This document shows, one piece after another, positions 37,503 to 46,824 of a stretch of 64,000 bases of DNA; positions within the stretch are counted from its first letter, which is position 1; each line of letters begins with the position of its first letter. The notes under the pieces were generated by a model. The model saw only the letters and a list, made by a program, of their open reading frames with translations, searched no databases and was not told the origin of the DNA. The stretch comes from Spirochaetia bacterium (GTDB taxonomy: Bacteria; Spirochaetota; Leptospiria; Turneriellales; JAOUOS01): assembly GCA_029880265.1 (NCBI GenBank), contig JAOUOT010000004.1, positions 62,001 through 126,000 of the forward strand, read 5' to 3'. Made by a program: the position numbers and the translations under genes.

Positions 37503-39719
37503 ATGACGCGACATATTCTGACCTTTTTCGGGTTTTTGTTTATTGCTTTATCTTTTAGCGCAAACAGACTTTACGCGCAAGAAAATTCAGAATCGGCTAT
37601 TTTAGAAGAGCAGTACCAAAGTACAGAAAAAGACGAAAACAATATTTCTGACGAGAACAAAGAAAACAAAGAAGATAAAGATTTTGAAGACCTCACCCTT
37701 GAAGAACTGATGGAGGTTCAGGTCATTTCGGCTACGCGCTCAGAGCAGCCGCTTTATAAGGCCCCTTCAGTTGTTACCGTAATCACCAGAGAGCAAATCT
37801 TAAAACGCGGTTACCGCTCAATCGTTGATATATTAAAAGACGTTATGGGTATTGATATCATCGATAATGTGGGCAGAAATGAACTGGGAATTCGCGGCAT
37901 TAACAATAAGTCTGATTACGGCAAGCGCGTTTTAATGCTGTTAAACGGCCACGACATGAGCTGGAAGCAGTTTTCAAGAACGCGAATTCATCAGGCCGTC
38001 GTCAATATTGAAGATATAAAAAGAATAGAAATTATCAAAGGCCCCGGCTCTGCCGTCTGGGGAGACAGCGCAATATTAGGCATTATCAATATTATAACAA
38101 GAAAACCCAATGAGATAGACGGTTTTGAGATATCAGCCGGCGCCGGAATCTCAGACGCCTCAAGTCATAACTATTATGAAAGTATTATATATGGCAAAGA
38201 ATATGATATCGGCGAGGGGCTAAAGCTCTATTTTTCTGCGGCCGGTTATCGCGACAATACGACAAAAGATCGTAAACTAAAAGAGTACTCTCAAATTATG
38301 GGCGAAAGCATTTTTGCCGACGGACAAAAACAAAGCAACTATACTTTATACGGCAATATCTCTTACTGGAACTTGACTTTAACCGGATACAAAAGTAAAT
38401 TTGACGTTTACTGGCCGCTCGCCTCATGGGGATTAACCGCCGACGATACAAGACTCGTTCTTGATAAATGGTTTACAAAATTGAGTTTCGATAGGGCTCT
38501 TACCGATAAGGTCAGGCTTGAAATTTCGGGTTCTTTCGACAGGTATGAGTTCGGTAATGGCAGCCAGTATGAAAGTAAACCCGGGTATGACGGTCAGCCG
38601 GCAATGGGATGGTTCATCAGAAGAATGCTTGCAAGCGATGATTTTATAGAATCAGAAGCCATTTTGCATTATAATATTCTTAAAAACTTAAAACTGACCG
38701 GCGGTTTTGAATATGAATATTTAGATACCTTACGGTGGCATTATCCCGAAAAAACCGACGGCACAACCGATCAGTACTGGGTTGATAATCCTCCCGAATT
38801 TAAAACCAGTAATCTGGCAGGCTTTGCTCAGGGGCAGTACCATCCGCATGAAATGTTAGGCATTACGGCGGGCTTCAGGTATGATTACCATTCTGTTTAT
38901 AAAGGCGTTTTCAGCCCCAGACTGGGGATGGTTTTAAACCCTGTAAAATCCCTTACGGCCAAGGTCTTATACGGCGAGTCTTTTTACGGCCCGTCAATTC
39001 ATGAGCTGTATTATGTAAAGAAAAACGGTTCATATGGCAACCCCGAATTAAAACCTGAAATTGTAAAGACCTATGAAGCGGCTCTTGAGTATCGCTATAA
39101 TAAAATTTTCAAATCAGAAGTAACCTTGTTTCAAAATACTTTGACCGATATCATCGCCTATGAATTGACGCCTGAAGCTGAAATTGCCGGAGACTGGGGA
39201 AGTTATGCTCCCGCCGCCGGTTCTTCTTATAACCAGTATCAGAATATCGGCACGGCAAGAGTAAGAGGCGTTGAAACTCAACTTTCAGCCAACCCATTCA
39301 AAGCGTTGCAGCTATCTGTATATGTAACGTATCGCGATCCTGTTAATCTTGATACCAAAGAGCGGCTTGAAAATACGGCTAAAATCTCCGGCGGTGGCGT
39401 CGTCAATATCTTTTTATTTGATAAATTAAATATTAACTTTAACATGAGATATGTAGGCGACAGAATTTCAATCAGAGAAATTGACAGAAGTAATCCGCCG
39501 TATCCTTTGCTGCCGCAAGATTTTGACAGAAAAACAAAACCTTATTTTGCCGCCGATTTAACTTTTCGCGCAGCCAATCTTTTCATAAAGGGGTTTGAAA
39601 TCACGGCGGGCGTCAACAATATCTTTGATAAAGAATATTATGACCCGGGCAGGGTAGAAGATTATCCCCAAATGGGCCGAAATTATAATTTAAATTTAAG
39701 ATATGTTCAGAAATTATAA
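37503..39719 (+). CDS. TonB-dependent outer-membrane receptor with acidic N-terminal linker
   Basis: A 738-residue receptor with a signal peptide ending RLYAQ (about residue 26). A highly acidic and Asn/Lys linker (about 30-60) and LTLEELMEVQVISATR come before the plug, which contains APSVVTVITREQILKRGYRS and IKRIEIIKGPGSAVWGDSAILGIINI. The barrel ends AGVNNIFDKEYYDPGRV. It resembles heme, vitamin or siderophore receptors, but the ligand cannot be told. It is divergent from the other TonB receptor across a Fur-box-like site and followed by a 13-bp stem-loop. Confidence 0.92.
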   Translation: MTRHILTFFGFLFIALSFSANRLYAQENSESAILEEQYQSTEKDENNISDENKENKEDKDFEDLTLEELMEVQVISATRSEQPLYKAPSVVTVITREQILKRGYRSIVDILKDVMGIDIIDNVGRNELGIRGINNKSDYGKRVLMLLNGHDMSWKQFSRTRIHQAVVNIEDIKRIEIIKGPGSAVWGDSAILGIINIITRKPNEIDGFEISAGAGISDASSHNYYESIIYGKEYDIGEGLKLYFSAAGYRDNTTKDRKLKEYSQIMGESIFADGQKQSNYTLYGNISYWNLTLTGYKSKFDVYWPLASWGLTADDTRLVLDKWFTKLSFDRALTDKVRLEISGSFDRYEFGNGSQYESKPGYDGQPAMGWFIRRMLASDDFIESEAILHYNILKNLKLTGGFEYEYLDTLRWHYPEKTDGTTDQYWVDNPPEFKTSNLAGFAQGQYHPHEMLGITAGFRYDYHSVYKGVFSPRLGMVLNPVKSLTAKVLYGESFYGPSIHELYYVKKNGSYGNPELKPEIVKTYEAALEYRYNKIFKSEVTLFQNTLTDIIAYELTPEAEIAGDWGSYAPAAGSSYNQYQNIGTARVRGVETQLSANPFKALQLSVYVTYRDPVNLDTKERLENTAKISGGGVVNIFLFDKLNINFNMRYVGDRISIREIDRSNPPYPLLPQDFDRKTKPYFAADLTFRAANLFIKGFEITAGVNNIFDKEYYDPGRVEDYPQMGRNYNLNLRYVQKL

Positions 39720-39748
39720 TCTGCTTTAAGCTATATAAAGCAGATTAT
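39716..39748 (+). terminator. perfect 13-bp stem-loop over the stop codon of the TonB receptor gene
   Basis: ATAATCTGCTTTA (39716-39728), loop AGCTATA, and TAAAGCAGATTAT (39736-39748) are exact complements. The left arm contains the TAA stop. No long T-run follows, so it may be a weak terminator or an mRNA-end protector rather than a classical intrinsic terminator. Confidence 0.5.
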
Positions 39749-39897
39749 CTCAATTAAAAACAGGTTTAGCGTCATCAGAATCTGAAATTTTTTTAAATAA
39801 TATCGCGGCATTTATAAAAATTATTTGTCTTTATGTCGCGATAAATGTATATTTTTTCTGTTGCAGTAAAATTAGAAATCAAAAACGGAGAAAACCA

Positions 39898-41532
39898 ATG
39901 AGCCAGAAATTAGCCGAAAAGAAAACAATACACAATTCTGAATATGAAATTGAAAAATTTTTTCATTTATCTATGGATATGCTTTGCATCGCGGGTACCG
40001 ACGGGTATTTTAAACTTTTAAACCCCGCATGGGAAAAAGTTCTCGGGTATACCATCGATGAGCTTTGTTCAAAACCTTATATTGAATTTATTCATCCCGA
40101 AGATATCGATTCGACGATTGAAGCGGCGGCCGATTTAGCGCAGGGAGATATCGTTGTATCTTTCATGAATCGGTATATCGCAAAAAACGGAGACCCTATT
40201 AATCTTTTATGGAGCGCCGTTTCAGAGCCTGAAAAGGGCATTGTTTATGCCGTGGCGCATGATATAACAAAGCTTAAAAACAATGAAAGGGAACTCATTG
40301 AATCAAGAGCCAATCTTGAAGAGAAAGTAAAAGAAAGAACGCATCAGCTTGAAAAAATGAATAAATCTTTAGAAGAAGAAAAGCATAAGGCAGAAAAAGC
40401 AAATAACGCGAAATCAGAATTTTTATCTCGAATGAGCCATGAACTTAGAACTCCCATGAACGCTATTTTAGGGTTTGCTCAGGTTTTACAAAGCAAAGAA
40501 GAATTCTTAAACAACTCTTCTGTTAAAAGCGCGCTTGATCAAATATTAAATGGAGGATGGCACCTGTTGTCTCTTATCGATGAAGTGCTTGATCTCAGTA
40601 AAATAGAGGCCGGCAAGGTAAATCTTTCGATGGAAGAAGTTTCGTCAAATGAAGTCATTAAAAGCTGTATTGATTTACTGCAAAATCAGGCAAATGAAAA
40701 AAATATTAAGCTGGTTTATGAAAGCGAAGAAGAATGCGGCCTGAAAGTAAAGGCCGATTATATGCGGTTTAAACAGGTTTTAATGAACCTTCTTTCAAAC
40801 GCCATAAAGTATAACCGAAAGAACGGTAAAGTGATTATTTATTGCCTGCCGCAGGAAGACAACAGATTGAAGATTTTTATTCAAGATACGGGCTATGGTA
40901 TTCCCAATGAAAAAGCGGGACTTTTATTTGAGCCGTTTGAAAGGCTTAACGCAGAATCAAGCAATATTCAGGGAACCGGCATAGGCCTGCATCTTAGCAG
41001 AAAACTGGCCCAAATGATGAACGGAGACATTGGCTTAGAAAGCAAGCGGCTTGTAGGCAGCAAATTCTGGCTTGAGCTTGAAATGGTAGAGGGGCAAAAA
41101 ATTCCAGGAATAACAGAAAGCGAAAGAATCGCCGAAAAAAATATCGGGAACAAAATGATGGATAAGAATTTATTGTATATCGAAGATAACCCGTCAAACA
41201 TTATGCTGATAGAGCAAATTTTAGAGAGAAGAAAAGAAGTAACTTTATGGACAGCTAGAACGGCAGAAATGGGTTTTGAAACGGCGCTTTCAATGATGCC
41301 TCAAATGATATTGCTTGATATTAACCTGCCCGGTATGGACGGCTTTGAGTTTCTTGAAAGAATTCGAAAAAGCCAGAGTCTAAAAAATATACCGGTCGCA
41401 ATTTTAAGCGCAAACGCTATGGAAAGAGACATTAAAAAAGGAAGCAAATATAATGTCGCCGAATATCTCGTTAAACCGGTAAGAATTGATAAATTTCTCG
41501 CCCTTGTAGACCAGATTCTTTATAACAGATAA
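39898..41532 (+). CDS. soluble PAS-domain hybrid histidine kinase
   Basis: A 544-residue cytoplasmic protein without membrane spans. The PAS domain (about 18-130: GTDGYFKLLNPAWEKVLGYT) is followed by a coiled coil (135-170). HisKA is MSHELRTPMNAIL (His 181); the ATPase has LMNLLSNAIKYN and GTGIGLHLSRKL. A C-terminal receiver has EDNPSN and Asp 474 in LLDINLPGMDG. A good ribosome-binding region (GGAGAA) lies just before the ATG. It converges with the next hybrid kinase (41545-43299), and the two have the same architecture, so they may be old duplicates. Confidence 0.9.
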   Translation: MSQKLAEKKTIHNSEYEIEKFFHLSMDMLCIAGTDGYFKLLNPAWEKVLGYTIDELCSKPYIEFIHPEDIDSTIEAAADLAQGDIVVSFMNRYIAKNGDPINLLWSAVSEPEKGIVYAVAHDITKLKNNERELIESRANLEEKVKERTHQLEKMNKSLEEEKHKAEKANNAKSEFLSRMSHELRTPMNAILGFAQVLQSKEEFLNNSSVKSALDQILNGGWHLLSLIDEVLDLSKIEAGKVNLSMEEVSSNEVIKSCIDLLQNQANEKNIKLVYESEEECGLKVKADYMRFKQVLMNLLSNAIKYNRKNGKVIIYCLPQEDNRLKIFIQDTGYGIPNEKAGLLFEPFERLNAESSNIQGTGIGLHLSRKLAQMMNGDIGLESKRLVGSKFWLELEMVEGQKIPGITESERIAEKNIGNKMMDKNLLYIEDNPSNIMLIEQILERRKEVTLWTARTAEMGFETALSMMPQMILLDINLPGMDGFEFLERIRKSQSLKNIPVAILSANAMERDIKKGSKYNVAEYLVKPVRIDKFLALVDQILYNR

Positions 41533-41544
41533 GTATAGCCAAGT

Positions 41545-43299
41545 TTAGTACTTATTTATGGTATCTAATAGCTTTTGAACATTTATAGGTTTTGTAAGAT
41601 AGTCGTCAAATGAAGCTGCTTTAATTTTCTCAATCATATCGGGCGTGGCGTATGCGCTGACAGATATTACAGGTATGGCCGCGGTTTCAGAGCTGCCCTT
41701 TAATATGTCATTTACCTTAAAACCGTCGATGCCCGGCAAATTTAAGTCAAGAAGAATCAAGTCGGGCTTTTCTACGGCTGTTTTTGCCAGACCCTCTTCG
41801 CCAGATTCGGCGGTTATTAAATTATGCTCTTCTGTTTTTTCAAATAAATTTTCAAGAAGCTGTCTGTTGTGTCTGTTATCTTCGATATAGAGTATTTTCT
41901 TTTGTTTATTTATTTTGGCCCGAAAAACATGCTCTTGTTCATTGCCGTTTAATGTTTCTACTTCGGCCTGCAAAGGAATATCTATAAAAAAGGTAGAGCC
42001 TTCTTCATAAACCGAAGTAAAACCAATATGGCCCCCCATGGCCTCAATAATATTTTTTGTAATACTAAGACCTATTCCTGTGCCTTCAATATTTGACGAT
42101 TTTGCGCCGCCTCTTTCAAAAGCGTTAAAAATATTATCTTGATCTTTCTCATGTATGCCTTTGCCCGTATCAATAACTTCAATTCGTATGCAGGGCATTT
42201 TCATGGCCCCCTTTTCAATCGTATGCTCGTAGTAATTTACCTGTACATTGCCGTTAGGTTTATTGTATTTTATCGCGTTTGAAAGAAGGTTTACAATGAT
42301 TTGCCTGAAACGCACCCTGTCTACCATGAGGGTCCAGTCTTTATCGCCCTGAAGTTTAACGTCTATAGAATATTGCTCTGCGAGAGGCTGAATAAGGTTT
42401 ACAGATTCGGCCAAAATTTCTGAAAAACAGGCCTTTTCGGCAAGAAATTCAATGCGTCCCGATTCAATTTTTGAATAATCAAGTATGTCGTTAATTAAGC
42501 CAAGAAGATGCTGGCCGCTTTCATAAATTATTTTTATATGCTTTTGCTGTATTTCGCTTATGCTATCCTTTTCCATAAGAAGCAACTGGGCGAAGCCCAT
42601 AATGCCGTTTAGAGGCGTACGAAGTTCGTGACTCATATGTGATAAAAAATCGTTTTTAGCCATGTTTGCTTTTTCTGCGATATTTTTTGCTTTTATCAAA
42701 TCTTCTTCCATTTTAATGCTTTCAGAGATATCATGTACGACAAGATGAAGGCATCCTGTTTGCGAAGAATCTTCTGAAACAAATGAATAATCGTCTACAG
42801 AGCGCATTTCAACGAGAGCGGTAAAATACTGATTAGGAAAGCGCCTGAAAGTCATCTTCATTTTCTGGTTTGTTTCGTTTTTTAAAAGAGATTTAAACTT
42901 CATTCGAAAGGCGGTATGTTCTTTTTCGTGCAAAAGGTGGGTAATATGTTTTTTTTCAACCGCTTTTATGCTTATATGAACCATATCGGCCATTTTCTGA
43001 TTGCTTTGAATGACAATGCCGTTTGAATCAAGCGTAATATAACCGGCGGGCGACTGGTGGTACAGCTGATAAAAAATATCTCTGGTTTTTCGCAATTCAA
43101 TATTTGTTTTTCGCAGTTCTGTTTCTGCGACATGAAGTTCTTCGTTTTGAAGTTCAAGCTCTATTTGATGAACATTCAACTCATGCAGCATTTTCTGAAT
43201 TTCATCGGGATTAATCTCGCTTGTAGTGTCGCCTATTTGAACTATCATATCTTCGGCTTTTTTTCGCAGAGTCGCGTAATTACTGTTGTTGGCGCCCAT
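41545..43299 (-). CDS. soluble PAS-domain hybrid histidine kinase paired with CheB-CheR
   Basis: A 584-residue cytoplasmic kinase. A coiled coil (about 35-75, LNVHQIELELQNEEL) leads into PAS (about 75-195, QSPAGYITLDSNGIVIQSN). HisKA is MSHELRTPLNGIM (His 224); the ATPase has IVNLLSNAIKYNKPNG and GTGIGLSITKNI. The receiver has EDNRHN and Asp 518 in LLDLNLPG. It lies ten bases after the large CheB-CheR-PAS-REC gene. Such fused CheB-CheR and kinase pairs act in chemosensory-like signalling apart from flagellar clusters. Input and output remain unknown. Confidence 0.9.
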   Translation of the reverse strand: MGANNSNYATLRKKAEDMIVQIGDTTSEINPDEIQKMLHELNVHQIELELQNEELHVAETELRKTNIELRKTRDIFYQLYHQSPAGYITLDSNGIVIQSNQKMADMVHISIKAVEKKHITHLLHEKEHTAFRMKFKSLLKNETNQKMKMTFRRFPNQYFTALVEMRSVDDYSFVSEDSSQTGCLHLVVHDISESIKMEEDLIKAKNIAEKANMAKNDFLSHMSHELRTPLNGIMGFAQLLLMEKDSISEIQQKHIKIIYESGQHLLGLINDILDYSKIESGRIEFLAEKACFSEILAESVNLIQPLAEQYSIDVKLQGDKDWTLMVDRVRFRQIIVNLLSNAIKYNKPNGNVQVNYYEHTIEKGAMKMPCIRIEVIDTGKGIHEKDQDNIFNAFERGGAKSSNIEGTGIGLSITKNIIEAMGGHIGFTSVYEEGSTFFIDIPLQAEVETLNGNEQEHVFRAKINKQKKILYIEDNRHNRQLLENLFEKTEEHNLITAESGEEGLAKTAVEKPDLILLDLNLPGIDGFKVNDILKGSSETAAIPVISVSAYATPDMIEKIKAASFDDYLTKPINVQKLLDTINKY

Positions 43300-43309
43300 G
43301 ATTTTACCT

Positions 43310-46300
43310 TTATAAGCCGATATTCAGGGTATTTTCAAATACTTTTTTCAGAGATTGAGGCAGGCTGCCTTCGTTGCCCGATTTATTTATTACGGTAACT
43401 CTATCGGGCAGCGAGCCGTGATTTTTTATCTCTTCGCTGCCCATGCCTGAAAGCACGCATATGGGCGTCGCTTTCAGCAGCGGATCTTTTTCAATATTTT
43501 GAATCATTTGAAAACCGTCCATGCCGGGCATGATGAGATCGGTAATAATTAAAACGGGGTTATGTCTTGCGGCAAGCATGATGCCCTCGCAGCCGTTAGC
43601 GGCCGTGATTACCTCATATTTGTTTTTTAAAATCTGATGAATCATATTTTTTATGGCGTTTGCCTGATTCTTATCGTCGTCAACATGCAGAATTTTACCC
43701 GATGAAAGCTTCATTTTGCGTATTTCTTCTTGAAGAGACTTTTTCTCGGTTATTTCTTGTATCATGCCAATGATATATCGTTTTTGATTCTGTTCATCTT
43801 GGTATAATTCGCCTTTTCTGATGACCCATTTTACCTGCTTATCGGGGCAGACAATTCTATGCTCGAGGCTATAAGGTTTTTTAAATTCTATAGCCTTCTG
43901 CATGGCCTCTTCTACTTCGCTGACGTCTTCAGGGTGAATGAGTTTCGTAAAATCTTCATATTTTCCGTTGAACTCTTTTGGCGTTAACCCAAAAATACGG
44001 TACAAATTATCTTCTAACTGAACCGTGTTTTCGTCGATGTTCCATTCAAAAATGCCCATGCTTGAAAATTTATGGGCCAGCGAATTAAGCCGTTTGCTTC
44101 TTTCAAGAGCTATTTGAAAATTCTTCTGCGCGGTAATATCAATAAACAAAACAACCACGCCAGAATACACCTCAGAAGCGATTTGATAAGGCAAAAATCT
44201 GACAAGGTACCACTTTTCATGAATTGATCTGAATTCAAACTCGCTTAGTTTTTGAGAGTTTAAAACATCTTTCGCGATTTCGGCCAAATTTGCTTTCCCC
44301 AGATTATGAGAAATGTGACGAATCGGGCGGCCTATATCGGTATCAATGATATTTAAAAGCTCGCTCAGTTTTCTTGAAAAACGTCTGATTTCAAGGTCTT
44401 CGTCTAAAAACAGGGAGCCTATATGGGTGCTTGCCAGAAGGTTGTCAAGATCGTTGTTTACCTCGGTAAGCTCGGTTATTTTTGACTGGTATTCGGCGTT
44501 TACCGTATAAAGCTCTTCGTTGACCGACTGCAGCTCTTCGTTTGTAGACTGCAGCTCTTCGTTAGAGGCTAACAGTTCTTCGTTTGTGGCCTGAAGTTCT
44601 TCGTTAGAGGTTTCAAGCTCTTCTACGGTCGCCTGAAGGTTTTCTCTGGTAAATTGCAGTTCTTGCTCTAGATCAATAAGACGATCTTCGGTTTCTTTGC
44701 TAACGTCATAAGAAATATCTTCTGTGCCCGAAGAATCAGACGAGTGCATTTCTTTAATGTAAACCCCCACAAGAGGGTCTTGCCCCTTTTTTTGATTCAG
44801 GGGCTTTATTCGCATTTCTATATTATGAGGTTTGCCGTCAATGCTCAGGCGAATTTTTGAAAAAGTCAGCGGCTGATTGGTTTTAAGAACTTTTATAACG
44901 CCGGTTGAAAGAGGTATGGCAAGCTCTTGAGGCATCAGTTTAACGGCGTCTGTCGTCATGGTGCCCGGCTGCATTTTAAGAAAAGTTCCGGTATCGCCTA
45001 TCGCGTGAACGACATCCATATTGCTGTTTAACGCCATCGCAAATAAAACAAAATCTGAGGCGAAAGACTGTATAAAACGGTCTAAAATTCGCTCTTCTTC
45101 ATGCTGAAGTCTTACGGCGGCCTGGTTACCCGCAAGGCGCGAACGCGCGGTACGCGATTGATCAAACAGCGTTGTGGCGGCAACCAGCGGCATGCCTGAT
45201 TGTTTTCGTTTGCCGACAGAACGGTAAAGGCGCCATTTTTGATTTAAGGTTTTATAGTAATCTTTCATTTCGCCGGTTGATTCGCTGCTTCCGAGAAACA
45301 TAATGCCATTTTTTTGAAGCGAGAAATTAAACAGCTCAAGAGCCTTTTGCTGCAGAACCGGCTGAAGATAAATTAAAAGATTGCGGCAGCTGATAAGATC
45401 GATATTCGTAAAAGGAGGGTCTTTAATTATATTATGAGGGGCGAAAACCACCATTTCGCGAATTGCACGCGAAATTTGATAGCCCATGTCGGTTTTGTTA
45501 AAATATTTGGCCAGATACTTAGCGGGCACATCGGCGGCTATTCCCGCCGGGTATTTTCCCATGCTTGCCGTATCAAGGGCGTTTTTATCGATATCGGTTG
45601 AAAAGATTTTTATATCTCTGTGTATACCGGTTTTTTCTATTATATCAAGACACAAAATAGCGAGAGAGTAAGCCTCTTCGCCGGTAGAACATCCGGCAAC
45701 CCATATTCGCATATCTTTGCTTTCTGAATTCATGATGAGTTCGCGCAGATATTTTTCGCGCAGCAGATCATAAGCTTCAGGGTCGCGAAAAAAACTCGTA
45801 ACGCCTATTAAAAGCTCGCCGTAAAGAGTATCTATTTCGGTCTTATGAATTTCAAGATAGCGAATATAATCGTTAAGATCAAGCACATTGTTAATCATCA
45901 TGCGCCGTTCAATGCGTCTTTTCACGGTCGCGGGCTTGTAAAAAGTAAAATCGACGCGGGTTCGTTCTCTTAAAAGAGCGTAAATTCTGGTAAGGCCGGT
46001 TTCGTTTGATATATTCGATTCATTGTGTTCCTGTTTTGACTTATAAGGATGGTTTATAAAGGATACCAGCTGCTGGGGCATATCAGAAGGCGACAAAATA
46101 AAATCGGCCAGGCCGGTGGCGATAACCGAACGGGGCATTCCGTCAAATTTCGCCGATTCTTCATTTTGAACCATGACCATACCGTCGTTTTCTTTAATGG
46201 CCTTAATGCCGCGGGTGCCGTCAGAGCCGGTTCCCGATAAAATAATGCCTATGGCCCTGCTGCCTTTGTCTTCGGCAAGAGATTTGAAAAAAAGATCAAT

Positions 46301-46699
46301 AGGAAGATGCAGTTCGTCTCTTTTGCTTTGTTCAGATAAAATAAGCTTGCCGTGAAAGATTTTCAGGTTTTTTTTAGGCGGTATCAGATAGACGTTGTTT
46401 GCCAGAGCGGGCATACCGTCTTCAATTCTGTGAACCGGCATGGTGGTTCTGCGGGTCATAAGCTCGGGCATTAAGCTTTTATAATCGGGAGAAAGATGCT
46501 GTACGATGATGAAAGTGGCCCCTGAATTGTCAGACATTGACTTGAAAAAAGATTCAATGGCCTCAAGGCCCCCGGCCGAGGCTCCTATTCCCACATAATA
46601 AGAAGGTTTATTTTTTTCTTCTAATTTTTCGGCGGATGTTTTAGCTTTTGATTTTGATTTTGGTTCAGTTTTCTCGTCTTCTTGTTTCTTCTTAGGCAT
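43310..46699 (-). CDS. CheB-CheR-PAS-PAS-REC fusion protein
   Basis: A 1129-residue protein with domains in this order. The Lys-rich N-terminus is followed by CheB methylesterase (about 33-215) with the triad Ser 41 (GASAGG), His 68 (VQHLSPD) and Asp 160 (GTGSDG). CheR methyltransferase (about 240-500) contains WVAGCSTGEEAYSLAI and NIDLISCRNLLIYL. A long heptad coiled coil (about 660-740) repeats SNEELQ[AS]TNEEL. Two PAS domains and a C-terminal receiver (VDDDKNQ; Asp 1054 in ITDLIMPG) complete it. It would both methylate and demethylate a receptor glutamate. It is operon-linked to a hybrid kinase. Confidence 0.92.
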   Translation of the reverse strand: MPKKKQEDEKTEPKSKSKAKTSAEKLEEKNKPSYYVGIGASAGGLEAIESFFKSMSDNSGATFIIVQHLSPDYKSLMPELMTRRTTMPVHRIEDGMPALANNVYLIPPKKNLKIFHGKLILSEQSKRDELHLPIDLFFKSLAEDKGSRAIGIILSGTGSDGTRGIKAIKENDGMVMVQNEESAKFDGMPRSVIATGLADFILSPSDMPQQLVSFINHPYKSKQEHNESNISNETGLTRIYALLRERTRVDFTFYKPATVKRRIERRMMINNVLDLNDYIRYLEIHKTEIDTLYGELLIGVTSFFRDPEAYDLLREKYLRELIMNSESKDMRIWVAGCSTGEEAYSLAILCLDIIEKTGIHRDIKIFSTDIDKNALDTASMGKYPAGIAADVPAKYLAKYFNKTDMGYQISRAIREMVVFAPHNIIKDPPFTNIDLISCRNLLIYLQPVLQQKALELFNFSLQKNGIMFLGSSESTGEMKDYYKTLNQKWRLYRSVGKRKQSGMPLVAATTLFDQSRTARSRLAGNQAAVRLQHEEERILDRFIQSFASDFVLFAMALNSNMDVVHAIGDTGTFLKMQPGTMTTDAVKLMPQELAIPLSTGVIKVLKTNQPLTFSKIRLSIDGKPHNIEMRIKPLNQKKGQDPLVGVYIKEMHSSDSSGTEDISYDVSKETEDRLIDLEQELQFTRENLQATVEELETSNEELQATNEELLASNEELQSTNEELQSVNEELYTVNAEYQSKITELTEVNNDLDNLLASTHIGSLFLDEDLEIRRFSRKLSELLNIIDTDIGRPIRHISHNLGKANLAEIAKDVLNSQKLSEFEFRSIHEKWYLVRFLPYQIASEVYSGVVVLFIDITAQKNFQIALERSKRLNSLAHKFSSMGIFEWNIDENTVQLEDNLYRIFGLTPKEFNGKYEDFTKLIHPEDVSEVEEAMQKAIEFKKPYSLEHRIVCPDKQVKWVIRKGELYQDEQNQKRYIIGMIQEITEKKSLQEEIRKMKLSSGKILHVDDDKNQANAIKNMIHQILKNKYEVITAANGCEGIMLAARHNPVLIITDLIMPGMDGFQMIQNIEKDPLLKATPICVLSGMGSEEIKNHGSLPDRVTVINKSGNEGSLPQSLKKVFENTLNIGL

Positions 46700-46824
46700 A
46701 CCTGTTTGCTCCGCAGTTTCGTTTTATTTTTGAGATTTGCGCTTATTTTGATTGAAATATATTTTAATAATGTATTATATAAAAAAAGAGACATGCCGTC
46801 AAAAAAAAATTATTATATTAAAAT

